A stretch of 64,000 bases of DNA from the NCBI GenBank assembly GCA_028023455.1, contig JAQFVV010000206.1, forward strand, positions 965,861 through 1,029,860, given 5' to 3'. The DNA is from Epiperipatus broadwayi. Lineage: Eukaryota > Onychophora > Udeonychophora > Euonychophora > Peripatidae. This document shows positions 12,935 through 25,861 of the stretch, one piece after another. The translations under genes and the position numbers were made by a program. Within the stretch, counting starts at the first letter, position 1. Each line of letters begins with the position of its first letter. The notes under the pieces were generated by a model. That model was not told the DNA's origin and ran no database searches. It saw nothing but the letters and a program-made list of their open reading frames with translations.

Positions 12935-13301
12935 GTTGGGACACTAGATTCAAAAAACCAACTCAAGCTAAAGCATTTATCATAATAAAAAAAAAGCTTG
13001 TTTAGAACTCATTAGCATGCTCTTAATTTTACATATTGGTAAATGCAAGCTATATATGTCATGTGATATCTGACGTTTTAGTATTACTATTATTATTTTG
13101 TTGTTGGGGCTTTGGCTAAATTAAATGGCTAAGCCTATTAATATATGGAGTATCTGAATTAAGTTCAGGTCCATATGATTTTTTCGATTGGAGAGCTGAC
13201 TTTAAAGACACACAGATATCTAAAAGTTTCAGATCTTCTTGACAATTAACTTTTAGATAAATGCTTAGCTTGAGTTGGTTTTTTGAATCTAGTGTCCCAA
13301 C

Positions 13302-13342
13302 TCCTCACTGAAGAGACCCATAGGTCGAAACTGGTCTGGGGA
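13302..13342 (+). ncRNA. Type I hammerhead ribozyme, consensus core
   Basis: Helix I TCCTCA (13302-13307), core CTGAAGA (13308-13314), helix II GACC/GGTC (13315-13318, 13323-13326) with CATA loop, GAAA (13327-13330), helix III ACTGGT, C17 at 13336, and helix I return TGGGGA (13337-13342). All core residues fit the hammerhead consensus. Helix III is only two pairs if folded alone, but ACUGGU is fully self-complementary with G-U pairs, which suits a two-ribozyme dimer. Confidence 0.8.
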
Positions 13343-13445
13343 TGAGGACAATCTAAGATAAAGATGATTTGAATGCCTTCTCTTGTAGTAGCATTTATCA
13401 TAATAAAAAAAGCTTGTTTAGAACTCATTAGCATGCTCTTAATTT

Positions 13446-13455
13446 TATATATATA

Positions 13456-13552
<97 letters not shown>
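13446..13552. repeat. (AT)n microsatellite
   Basis: About 107 bp of almost pure AT dinucleotide, abutting the 3' end of the hammerhead locus. The apparent Ile-Tyr repeat ORFs here are artefacts of this tract. Confidence 0.95.
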
Positions 13553-13554
<2 letters not shown>

Positions 13555-13715
13555 CTAGATTAACATAACCAACACTGGTATATTAATTAAATGAAATACT
13601 CTCAATCAAAAGCATAAGATAAAACTTGTTAAGAGAAAAGATTTTGTCTTGTGCTTTGGATTGAGAGTATTTTATTTTCTTAATAATGTAGTATTGGGGT
13701 ATTAATCTAGTATAT
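13553..13715. repeat. Foldback (MITE-like) inverted repeat
   Basis: The left arm 13553-13625 (CCTAGATTAACATAACC...) and the right arm 13645-13713 (...GGTATTAATCTAG) are imperfect reverse complements around a loop of about 20 bp. No target duplication is clear. Confidence 0.6.
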
Positions 13716-16631
13716 TACATAATGTTGACCACTTGGGAAATGTATACATACATACACACATATGTATTTATATATAGTAATCCGTTTATTAGGTGTAATC
13801 ATGCGAGAAATGTAACTGAATAATATTGTGCTTTAAATTACTTCATTTGTTAATAAATTCTGGCTTATTTTGATTCAGTAATGTGATGTTTATAATATGA
13901 AGATATAGCTTAATATGTAAATGTTGAAAATATTACCAAAAAATATAACAATACCAAAGAGACAAAAAGTGAAAAAAGAAATTGTAAAAACATTAACGAC
14001 CACTTAAACTAATGAAAACAATATGTTAACTTTGTGATGAAATCCAGAATAGTGAATTATATATATATAGTTTCTATTTTATATATAATAAAACTCTAAT
14101 GCAACATTTGAAAAAAGCATATAGCAATATTTAATTCATTTGTACAACTTTGTAATTTTGATTTAGTTATATATTTCTTTCATTGCCAACCGTCATAATT
14201 ATTAATATATAGATTGTTCTTTTAATGATTAAGAAATTATGTATATAAGTGAATGTATAAACTGAAGTTGTGACTTATATACATGATTTTTTTTGAAATT
14301 ATTATATTTACTTGGTCTGTGATTTATGTGTTAGAATTATGTCCAACAGCTTTGAGAACATAGTTACTTAAAGCTAAATTAGTAAGTGATACAAATTAAT
14401 TATGTTCTATTTTTTTTTTAAAAAAAATTGTATAAAAATGTTTTATTATATGTATATATTGATAGACGTCCATATTATTTAGTGATACAAATTAATTATG
14501 TTCTATTTTAAAAAAAAAAAAAGTATAAAAATGTTTTATTGTATGTATATATTGATAGACGTCCATATTATTTATGAATTGTGTATTTTTATTTATATCC
14601 ATTTAGATTTTAATCTAGTTGTGTAAACTACTACGTCATGAAAAACCACACACACACACATACATGCATAAAATATTTGAAGAAATTTCGAAATAAATAT
14701 TTTTTGTCTGTGATAATAATAGAAGATAGGTTACAGGAAAGAATTAATTATTTCTACAAAATATTTTAATTTTATTGCCAGATTGTCATTTTAAATTATT
14801 AATAATTATTATTATATTTTTGCTATGTAAATTTTAATCAAATAAAAATTTTTTTTTGTATTTTTATCATTTAATCAAATTCTATAAAATACTTTTTTTT
14901 AAATGAAATAATCTTAAAAAAAGGTATTTTAATTTTTGTTTAAAGTACAATATAATGTCATGTGATGCTCAAATAGATTTTATTTTGTAATAAATATTTT
15001 GTGGTCAATTAAGAAAGAAATGTTCTATATAGAAAGAGCTTCTAAAGATGACTCCTTTATTGATTTCAGTTGCTTTTCTTAAAAAGACCATCTCAACTTC
15101 TGACTTTATTAGTGATAACTATAATAAATATTTATATCTTTTATCTAATTGCCCAAATCTCCTGGACTTATCACATGATGAACTTCTAAAGAATATAACT
15201 GCTAGCATTATTTTATAATTGAATATCAATTAAGAACTTAGTTTAGACTTGTTAACTGTGTTGTAAAATATATTCATCAAATTTTTAAATGTGCATATGA
15301 GTCTATAAAATGATACTAGTTTAAATAAAGTATAAAACATTGCTTATTGATTTAGAAACGGCAGTGTTAATTATTATTCAAGTGATTTCCCTTCATTTAA
15401 GTATGTAATAATATTGCTTCAATATGGATAATGATTTAGAGTTTTTCTGACATTTAAATAATGTTTTTAATTTTTTATTTATAGAAATTAATTATTACAA
15501 ATAAATTATGTCATCATAAAATCTTTAATAAAATTCACTTTGACATAATTCATTATTAAAGTAAACTTACAATGGTAAATAATTATTATTACTAGCTGAT
15601 CTCATATATTTTTTAAAATATTTTAATCATTTTAAATAAATATAAACATTTTTTTCAATGCTTTATATATATTTATAGATACAATCAATTAAATTCTTAA
15701 CTAAATCAAGTTTTTAATAATTTAATTTATTAAATATTAAATGCTATTTAAAAAGTTTACTTTAAACTCAAAATTTAAGTTTTATTTATTTTTTCTTAAA
15801 TTTCAATTTAAATTAACAAAACTGAAGATTTAACTAAAATTTTATATTTGAAAACATGATTTACAAGTAAGTTTAGCAGCTGCCTCATAGGTTAGTATTT
15901 TTTAGCCTTCTTAAAAAAGTAAGTAAAATAAACTAAAGGAAGAAGGACAAATCGTTAAGATTAATAAAAAAAATTTTTTTTTTTAAATATAAAGGTTTGT
16001 AATTCTGGTTGTAAATAACACTTCCTTGTGTGTGGATATATATATGCAATAATGGTCTACAATATCGCTTATTCCCAACATTGAGATATTTCCATATGAT
16101 TTTAAATAATATTTGCATTAAATACAATCAGAATTTTGTTAGATAATTGCTGGATTGATACTTGTTATTAATTAGAAAACGTTTGAAACTTTTTGATTCA
16201 TATCATTTTAAAATTATGCTATATACTATAAATATTTTGATGACTTTGTTAGTAATAAAAACATTTTAAAAATTAATGTGTATATGTATTTTAATCTTAT
16301 ATTTACTATCGTAATTAACTAATGTAACCAAAAACTGTAAAAAAAATATTGTTTTTATTTTCTGGTTAAGCAAAGTAAATTCGCCACTATTATTGGTTAG
16401 ATATCAGATAATATAAATTAAAATAAAATTCAAAAGACTCTCATATTACTGCCTAAAAGAATATATAATTTTAGAAAGTATTTATAGATGTTTTCTGAAC
16501 AGATTTTGTTAATCAATGCAAAGATATAATACATGCGTCTGTATTATTACTTATTTATTTTATATTTGAAAAGCACAGTTGAATTTTTTTTTATGTATAA
16601 ATAAACACACACACAAAATTTTAATTGCAGA
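13716..16631. other. AT-rich intergenic sequence, one small tandem repeat
   Basis: No gene. It contains the 96-bp tandem duplication at 14385-14574 and otherwise only AT-rich low-complexity sequence. Confidence 0.55.
14385..14574 (+). repeat. Tandem duplication, 96-bp unit, two copies
   Basis: AGTGATACAAATTAATTATG starts at 14385 and again at 14481. Both units end in GATAGACGTCCATATTATTT and differ mainly in a T/A homopolymer block. Confidence 0.85.
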
Positions 16632-17395
16632 AGAATTTTATAATACGCTTTAAACATACATAAGTGAAGTTAATAAAATTTCACAAATAGTAACGTTTAG
16701 CTTAATCCTTTCAGAGTATATTTACTCCATATTCATAACCATTATTATGTGTTAAACGTAAAGCATGCAAATTTATGAAAATCATTATTCTGTCCATTTT
16801 TTCATATTGTAAAGCTGGCATCCCTTCGATTGATGGCGTTTGGATCGTTCGCAATGAAATACACTTCCTTTTATTTTTCTTTTGGTGTCATTTCTTTCTT
16901 TGCAAACAATTTCGGCACTAGAAGGTTCAAATTTATGATTAAATGTTTTTCGGTGTTCGGCAAATATCAAATTGCCTTTATTTTTGCTTACCACTCTATT
17001 GTACATATATAAGTGTTGTGCTCCAATAGAGTGGTGAACAAAAATGAAAGCAATTCAATATTTGCCAAACACCAAAAAACATTTAATCATAAATTTGAAC
17101 ATTCTAGTGCTGAAATTGTTTGCAAAAAAAGAAATGACATCAAAAAATAAATAAAAGAAGCATATTTCATTGTGAACGATTCAAACGTCATCAATCGAAG
17201 GGATGCCTGCTTTACAATATCGAAAAAAATGGACAAGATACTGATTTGCATAAATTTGCATTCTTTACGTTTAACACATAACAATGGCTAGGTTATGGAG
17301 TAAATATATTCTGAAAATGCTAAGCTAAACATTGTTATTTGTGAAATTTATAAACTTCACCTATATAAATTTAAAGCATATTATAAGTATTAAGA
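16632..17395. pseudogene. Head-to-head palindrome of PLE endonuclease 3' ends
   Basis: Arms of about 370 bp (16632-17005 and 17020-17395) are reverse complements at a high but imperfect level. They meet at a short spacer near TGTACATATATAAGTG. Read outward, each arm encodes the C-terminal part of a Penelope-type GIY-YIG endonuclease. The left arm on the minus strand (17006 to 16785) shows NHKFEPSSAEIVCKERND and then KRKIK. The right arm on the plus strand shows NHKFEHSSAEIVCKKRND, then IKEAYFIVNDSNVINRRDA. The block F-(x)n-AEIV-x-E-x-ND-x-KRKIKE-(x)n-INRRD is the usual PLE tail. The arms have diverged separately, and the right arm carries a stop. The catalytic GIY half is absent. Confidence 0.65.
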
Positions 17396-19444
17396 TCAAT
17401 TGGTGAAGATTGTAGAAGAATATACAAAATAGGATACAATAAATTAAACACAATAAAACAGACTATTTTAAAACATTTCTAATATAAATATAATACGATA
17501 ATTACAATTGAAAGTACACTTATCTAAAATAGTAAAGCAAATAGTTCATATAAAATATATGTGTGCATGCATGAAAATTTTATATGTTTAAACTCAATTC
17601 ATTTAAAGTTGTAAATGCAAAACTACAATTCAGTTAAAATATATTTATTAAATAAATGACTGTACAACTTATTTTGAATCAGATTAGAGTAAAATAATTA
17701 AAAAAATGATATTTTTTTTTTCATTTTGTCCAATGACTGAAAAGTTTAGCAGTTAAAATAAAACCAGACAGTCATGACAGTGAACAATTTTTTCTCAGAA
17801 AAACCTAAAAGCAGAAAAGCCTTGTGGGAAATAGTGACTAATTAAGATACCAGCCAACCAGAGACTATAAATATAAGTGTTTGGGAAAATTCAGTCAGTC
17901 ATTGTAAAATTACAGTACTCAAATTAAATTTCAAAGATAGTCATTTTGATTGTTTTCTTCATAATGTGAGAATAGAAAAACTCACTCTAGACATTTTTCT
18001 TAGCTGGTAAAATGTCTTCTTTTCAAACTAAAATGAATAAACATCTACAGGAATTATTACTAAATACTAATTTGAAAAAAATCTAATTTACTGTCTTCAA
18101 TTATTAATGGACTTTTGAAAAACTGCTTTTGGAATGTTTATGATAACTTCAATCAAATCACTTGTCTCTTCTTTCAAATTGTTTATGAAATAATTTGCTT
18201 GGAAACTATAGATTGCCTCAGCCTCACTATGGATTAGGGAAAAAGAAAACTGTAATCTGCAAGTCTAACCCACATATAAAGTCATATAAAGTTGCAGCTT
18301 TATAGTAAATGCTGAATTATTAATGAAAATCAATGAAAATTAATTTGTCTATTTACTAGTCTTATTAATTATTGAATGAACTGAACTATATATCAAAATA
18401 AAATAAGTGTGTGAATACTCTAGAATTATTAATATAATGCTTTTGAAATACATGACAAACACTAACCATAAGGATATAAATCTGCAAGTATTCCCTAAGG
18501 AATTAAACCACTCTCTTTACCTAAAATTACAACTCAACATGAGTCCTTTAAGAATGAATTTAGGATTATAAATATCAAGATATAAAAATATAATACATAT
18601 ACAATTTATCAATAGCCATTCTAAAATGGATTAAATGCACTAACTATACAAGCCAGAATAGAATTATAAATGTACTTATTAAATAAAGTATCACTAAAGC
18701 TTTAAAAACCTAGGAAAGAAATCATCTTATGATTTTAATTTAATATCTAATGCTTATATTAAAGTATTACCAATAAATGATAAATGTTAGAATACTATGC
18801 AGCATGTAAATATTTTTATAGGATAATTCTCAACCGTTTTTAAAAGTAGGATTACAAATTGATGGATTATTTAAATATACTTTAATATACTTGTTTAATT
18901 ATTTAGATATAATTATTACTAGTGTATTAATAAATAAATAATAAAGTTCTCATGATAATGCTGATATATGAAGTTATACGTAACAACTTTATATCTTTTA
19001 TTAATAATATTGGTTTATGTATATAATATATGTGATTTACATTTTATATTGGAATCAGGTTGTATTTAATCAAAATAATGTTTAAACTTAAGTAAATCCA
19101 TTTATCTTTAACTTTATGCTTTATTAGTCCTTAAATATAGTGTCAGCTTTATAGGTAGCTAATCATCATTGAGTAGATGATTAAATCACTAATAAATATT
19201 TATTTGTATAGTGCATATGATATTTTATATTAGTTTTGAAATGCTATTCTGGTGGCAAAAATAAACCAAATTGTATTTGTTTGTAGAGATATACTCTTAA
19301 CTAAATATTTAAACTTTGAGTAATATAAGAAGCATAGCAAAGGGTTCTAGTAAAAAAAATATAAATGTATAATAAATAAAGCTATGAATTTTGGGTACTT
19401 GAGTATTAAAGCTGCAATGTAGGGGAGATAGGAGACCTTTTCAC
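17396..19444. other. AT-rich intergenic sequence, no gene seen
   Basis: No supportable ORF, RNA or repeat. Confidence 0.55.
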
Positions 19445-20190
19445 ACCCACAATAAATGTGTCATGTCATGATGATGTCATATTGAAAGAAATAATCTTAC
19501 ATTTTTCAGTGGCTATGACATCATAGTTGATGTCATATTGTCATAGATGACATCATATTAAAAGAAATAATTGAACATTTTTCAGTTATTGACCAGATTT
19601 GTTTCTTACAACAGCTATTTTTTTCATTGTGATGTTCTTGTCATTTTCATTATGTTTTTCGTTTAATTTCTTTATAAAAAAATGATAGCAGTTTTATGAA
19701 AATCCCAGCATACTTTGCAATCAAGTGGTTTCATTTTTGGATCGAAAATTTTTACTGCAGATCTCCATTTTTTGTGATAACATTTAATAGGAAAAGTTCG
19801 TTTTTAACATGTAAATTTTCTGATATATATTATATGATAAGAGTTGTAGGAATATAGTTAATGTATTTTTATCCAAATTGTTTTAAAATCATAACCATTT
19901 ACTGTTTGTTTTGTGTATATTTAAATAACTATTTTTTTGATTAATGGCATCATTCTTAAAACTTGTTTTTTTTAAGTTGTTCAAAATTACTTAAAAGTCA
20001 AAATCATTTATTGTTCATTTGGTGTTATAATAATGTATGTCTTTTTTGTAGTTTTTGCTTTAATTTCTTTATAAAAAAGTACCTTTATTAGCAGTTTTAT
20101 GAAAATCCCAGTAGTTAATGTATTTTTATACAAATTACTTAAAAATCAAAATCATTTATTGTTTATTTGGTGTATATTTAAACTATATCA
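19445..20190 (+). repeat. Cluster of degenerate direct repeats
   Basis: ATGTCATATTGAAAGAAATAAT (about 19475) recurs near 19547 with a nearby TGACATCA/TGATGTCA palindrome. TTTATGAAAATCCCAG occurs at about 19692 and 20096. GTTAATGTATTTTTAT with its CATTTACTGTTTGTTT continuation occurs at about 19857 and 20113, with a partial copy near 19980. The repeats are diverged and of unknown family. Confidence 0.5.
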
Positions 20191-20220
20191 CATATTATTA
20201 TTATTCACTTATTTTTAGTC

Positions 20221-20432
20221 CTGCAACACAGAGCATGTATTAGACTTACAGTGGATTTTGACATTCATATCAACTTCCCAATAACATCTGTGTACACATT
20301 TTTTTTTTGCCAAAGAAAGATCTGTGTACATTTTATTTTGGTCAGATCACAAGACTATAAAGTTACCAGTGGTGGATTGATATGAATGTGAACAGGCACA
20401 TAAATGTCTAATACATGCTTCATGTTGCAGCT
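20221..20432. repeat. Foldback (MITE-like) inverted repeat
   Basis: The left arm begins CTGCAACACAGAGCATGTATTAGAC (20221) and the right arm ends with the complement, GTCTAATACATGCTTCATGTTGCAG (to 20432). The arms are about 60 bp with mismatches, and the interior is a poly-T rich loop. A target duplication is not obvious. Confidence 0.65.
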
Positions 20433-23400
20433 TTAGTACTCAAGTACTGAATTTTGTATATTATTTAGAAATGCTAAATAAATAATTGCTCTTATTCCAA
20501 AGCAGTGAAAGAACTAGTCAGCTTGACAAAATGAGGTTGATAATCTACTGATTATCTTTACTATGTAATTAAGAGTATTATAAAACATTATTATCCTCCT
20601 GTATGTAAAATTCGATTTTGATTTAATATTGTTCAACTCTCTCCAATAGAAAGTTATGTCTTTGCAACACTTCAGAATTAAACTCATAATTATGACCCAA
20701 ACTTAGTTTATTCACAGAGAACAAACACTAATATTTATTGATTATTGTTGTAGAATTTTGTTATTAAATTATGCTTATTATTATTTGCTTATATTTTTTT
20801 TCTTATTTTGTTTTATACTTGTTATTTATAGTAAAGCAATTGTTATATTTAAATATATCTGTTTGAGATTATTAAAATCATTGTTTTCACCTAATTTTTT
20901 AATAAAAAGGACATACTTTTAAGCTATTAAATTACATATTTATTACTGATTTATATACATCATTTATTATTATTGCTATCTGAAATACAAATTCGTAGGG
21001 TAGGATGATGTTTAATAAAATTCCCTTTTATATTCATCATAAATAATATAACTAAATAAACTTTAAATCTATAATCTTTTAATTGACAGATCAAGATTGA
21101 TTTTGTTAATAACTCTGAGATAAATAATTAATTGAACATTATATATAATTTATGAATGAGATAGAGTTAAATTGCTAGCCTTGTTTAAAATGCATATTAA
21201 TTTTATTAAAGTAGTTCTTTACACTAGAGATATCATAACAGTATATATATGTTTAAGCATACAGTCAGATTATTATCATAAATCTATAATAATGCCCTGA
21301 AAAATTTATTGTTCTTTAATTCTGGAATAATTATTATTTTTTATTTTGTATGGAAAATAAATTTGCATTCATTTAAATTTATCTTGGTAAGTACGCAACC
21401 AATCGTAAATGCATTTCCAATTAAAACACACTTGTCTCAACCGGTCATCTCTTGCTGCTACCTGATTACGATTTTATTTAATCTTTTTAATCATTAGCAT
21501 TTGTCATCTAACTGAAACAATTTTTATTCAATAACTTCAAAAAGTGTAATAAAATGTATTATTCTTATTTTATATAAATATCCACTTTGATGGAATATCT
21601 ATTTTAAATAAAAATATTTTTCTATTAAAATTAAATCAAAAAATAAGTTCCATTGTTGTTTAGATAAAAATTATTTAATTATCTATTATTTGATAACATT
21701 CATATCTTTTAAAATAATAATGACAATCAATAAATGACATTTGCCTACATCAACTGCATATTTCCATTGTCTATTAATACTAAATTCAGTACCACTATTT
21801 TATTTATTACAAGCATTAAATTTTCACTTTTTATATTATGTTGAATTTTTCCATTGAATTGATCTTTTTTTTAATTTGATTTATTTGAAACATATTTAAT
21901 ACTATGCAACTCAAGATGGCATGATATTAACAGTTGTATTCATTTTCTGAATGAATTAACTATTTTTGACCAAATAGAATATAGGGAATTATATGTTGGA
22001 TTAATTCATCGTAAATTTTCAGACAAACAGAAATGTAAAAGTTTTTATTTTACTTTTTTAAAATATGATGTTTTTATCCTTATCATCTTAATATAATATC
22101 AATATTTTGATGTATAATATTAAAAAATTTTAATCAGATTTTGGTTTTTGTCAGTTTTCAAGTTGTTTAATTTATTATTAATGCCTTCTTTGTTGTGTTC
22201 ACAGGAAAATAGTTTATTGATATTTGATCTGAATTATTAAAACTTTTATAAAGCAGTAACTTTTATTTATAGTGACTTCAGTATCTTTAGCATTGAACTA
22301 GATATTATTAAAAGCACTAAAAAACAAACAAACAGAGTAACATCTTGCAGAGTGACCTACCTACTGATACTTGTAACAATTTGGTAATAATCATTTCAGT
22401 GGGAGTAAACTTAGCAATAATAAACTTAGTAACAAAAATTATTTTAAAAATAGAGTTATTATTTTTAAATAGAAAGTACCTTGTGATGTAGTAAATAATT
22501 TATTCGTCTCCTAATCTCACAACTTGTTATTCAGGTCATGACTAGAATAATCTTGATTTTTTTCCTAATTACAAAGAAACAGTTTATAACCAATCTAGAG
22601 AAACATCAAGTACTGATTAATAAATTAGCACTTAACTGAGCTACAGGATAAAGATTCACAAGTTGATAAGAGTTGATAAAATGAGTTTCAGTGTATTGAT
22701 TGTAAAATATGATGTGTTTTTCATGCCTGGTGATGAATATATCATAATTATATGATTACTTAGTTCATAATTATCTTTATTATTACTTTAATCTTGGGTG
22801 CTGCTATAAAGTTATTGGAAACTTTTTATAATTTTATGAATGTTATTACTTAAACGATAAAATAACTATAAATATTTTTAATTGTCATGTATTTAGAATA
22901 TTGTACAAAAATATTTTGTATTTTAAAATTGATTTATTTAAAATTCTAGAGTCAGCACCTTTATAATTTGATAACATCCATAATATTACTACATATGAAT
23001 GTCATTTACATCTCTAATGAAGTTGGAAAAGCAAAACGTTTGCACTCAAAAATTTACTTTTTTATATGTTATTAAGATATATTATTAATACATTGAAGCA
23101 TTTATATATCAGTAGCAATTATATTTGATTTTTTTTAGCTATCCATTATAATATTATTGATTCTAAGGCCAAAAAGGTTCACACACACTTATTACCATAA
23201 TTTTGACTATTAGCAATTTACTTAAATATAAATGTTTCTCAATGTTTACTCCAATATTTTCAAATTCATAGCTTTTCTTTTATATATCATTCCAGAAAAT
23301 TTTCTTATCTCATTTTCTCTTCTAATATATGGTCTTTTTCTAAGTCATTGTCAAACTTTTAGAGTTCAGTTTAATATTTTATTGTCCATCTACTGTCATT

Positions 23401-25541
23401 TTATAAGTCTTTTAATTTGTTTCAATGATTTCGGCTGCTTGTTCTTCACACTTTTATTTTCCTTTTGATTTTTCCTTGTTAATCCTAATATATACATTTC
23501 ATTACTTTACTATGCAATCTACAATTTCTGTATTGGTCATATGTTAAATGGTTAAGTTCAGATTCAAAAATAATGATTCTTAATTACGTATTTATTCAAA
23601 ATATTTATTTTTAAGTACAAATAACTAAATACACACACATATAGAGAGAGTTATTGGTAAGTGGATTTTAAAAACAAATGAATGAAAAACTAAATATCAA
23701 GAGCTACTAAACTATTTTTTAATTTATTAGAGCTTCCTGATTGTCTGGAGCACAAATATAGTCTCATATTAGCAAAATCTAGATATTAGTTAATCGACTA
23801 ATATTATATGAATGCCAGAATATTTATCATTTATCTAACCGAAAAAATTCTAAACTTATGATTTTTTAGATATGTAAACAATTTTTGCTTCACTCCACAC
23901 ATACTAACTATTATGCAGTGAGTTCCTTCTGTATGTGCGCAGTTTTGTCGCAATGTAAAACCACTGAATCAAGTAGGTAATTTCATTCCATCTTCAATAT
24001 TTTAATATTATAATCCTTTTAACCTAAATGAAATTTTTCTAATAACTTTTAAAATGTATTATCTTTGAACATTTATTTAATATTTATTTAAAATTAATAA
24101 CATTAATTTAAACTCAATCTTCATTTTATTTATTTATAGAGTTGTAATCACTCAAGCTTTAAGGCAATTAGGAGAGTAGTAACTGCTGTTAACCTCAATC
24201 AAAATTCTCATAATCTATTTAAAATACAATTAGAAATCATCCATTCATCACATGACTTTTTTTTTTTTTTGCCTGTAAATTATATATTTCTTTTTTCATG
24301 CAATTGCTTAGTTTAAAGATTAATTCTACAAAATATAAATTATATTATTTCTGTTATAAAAAACGATAAAAGTAAATAAAAAATTTACCTAAAAAATTAT
24401 AAAGAAACTCTTTAAATTAATCGTATTTTAAGTCAGGAGATTGCAAGATTCTGTTAGTGATCATGTTATGGTTACAATATTCTATTTGCCATTTCCATAA
24501 TCCTATAATTAAATCCAAATTGAACTTAATTTTTTTTTTAGATAACTGAGAATTTTTAAGCGAACCTGGGTTTTTCCAAATTATTAATCAATAGATCACT
24601 TAACTAACCACCTAAGTATTGGTTGGAAAATGGATCTTATATAGTTCAAATTCTGGCTGCATAAAATATGAAAATTATTTTCATATTTCAAACATGTTTA
24701 GAATTTTTCTTTCAGATAGTCATCCTAGCTGATAATCTAATTATTAACTGATAAATTGGTATTCAGATATTCTTAGCCATAAGTTAAATCAAAAATAGAA
24801 AACTTGCAGGATGTTACATCTTGATAAATGAATTCCATGATCAGTAAAATGTTTATTGAATCTATTCATTCTTTAAAGCAGTTTATTATGCAATATTCAA
24901 ATATCTTAATGTAATGGTTTATCCTTTATTGTTTCATCCTAAGAAATAGTTGACATGATAGAGGGGGACTCCTTATATTGAATTATTTGATCACCAGAGC
25001 CTTTTAAATAAAATTGCATCACATGCAGATGGGGATAGTTTTTGAATAGAAAAGACTATAAATCTCATTCTTTTTCTTGCATCTCATAATTTCATTATCA
25101 CTACTAAATTAACAATATATAAAAAAAAATTATTAGGATATGTTTTAGCTAATTCTTATAAAATTTGATACAGTATGGTTAGATAATTTATTATAATCTT
25201 TACAAAGTATATTAATAAAAGTAAACTGAAAAATATTTATACTTTTATATAAAATATTTTGTGTTCATTTTAACAATCCTGTAAACTAATAGCTATCATT
25301 AAAATGTGTTGCACTGAAAATATATAATATTTATAAAATAATATTCTGCAAATGGGCAACTTCTGGGTGTTATATAAAAATGGATTTATTTTATCTGATT
25401 AGTGAACTGTATTGATCTGAAAGGATGCTATTTGATGGCCTAGTAAAATGATACTAGAAAATCTGACTTGTAAAGAATTTTTATATTATGTATTAAATAA
25501 TATATAAGTGTAATAATGCTCAAGGCTAAATGGATTTGTAA
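20433..25541. other. AT-rich intergenic sequence, no gene seen
   Basis: About 5 kb with no coding sequence I can support. The two short open frames at 21309-21497 and 23232-23468 are Phe/Ile/Leu-rich translations of AT-rich DNA without family features. Confidence 0.55.
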
Positions 25542-25725
25542 GTAATCATTAAAAGCCAGCCAACATTTATACAATCTCAATATCAATAACAATCAACATT
25601 TTCAAACTGTTGTCAATGCAACCTCCTTTATTGCTAAAAGAAGGTTGCATTGACAACAGTTTAAAATTGTTGATTGTTGTTGATATTGGGATGGTCTAAG
25701 TATTGACTGCCTTTTAATGATTAGA
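25542..25725. repeat. Foldback (MITE-like) inverted repeat
   Basis: The arms 25542-25631 and 25640-25725 are reverse complements. TAATCATTAAAAG at the left end pairs with CTTTTAATGATTA at the right, and the inner AAACTGTTGTCAATGCAACC pairs with GGTTGCATTGACAACAGTTT, around a tiny loop. It lies directly before an (AT)n tract and the PLE. Confidence 0.8.
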
Positions 25726-25726
25726 T

Positions 25727-25750
25727 TATATATATATTTTATGTGCATAC

Positions 25751-25795
<45 letters not shown>

Positions 25796-25860
25796 CATAA
25801 TATATATATATGATTTAATATATATATATATATATATATATATTAAATCATATATTAAAA
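25727..25860. repeat. (AT)n microsatellite block
   Basis: Interrupted AT runs, themselves partly palindromic (TGATTTAATATAT...ATATATTAAATCA), that abut the truncated 5' end of the PLE. Confidence 0.9.
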
Positions 25861-25861
25861 A

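Larger units (their letters stand above)
12734..13442 (+). mobile_element. Hammerhead-bearing repeat, subfamily B, tandem plus inverted copy
   Basis: The direct unit starts at AGCTTGTTTAGAACTCATTAG (12995) and restarts at 13411, so the period is 416 bp and the second unit is truncated. 12734-12960 is an inverted copy of the unit's 3' and 5' parts, joined tail-to-tail. It contains two hammerhead motifs, one on each strand, and the upstream GGACTTAA-like and GACAC...ATATC block found in the other copies. It has no ORF. The 3' end runs into a 107-bp (AT)n tract. Unit length, ribozyme and layout are those of PLE terminal repeats and animal retrozymes. The family is shared with 44.84-45.70 kb. Confidence 0.7.

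Noticed and set aside
23232-23468. 78-codon hydrophobic ORF
   Set aside because: Phe/Leu/Ile-rich translation of T-rich DNA. It could pass for membrane segments but has no supporting signal.
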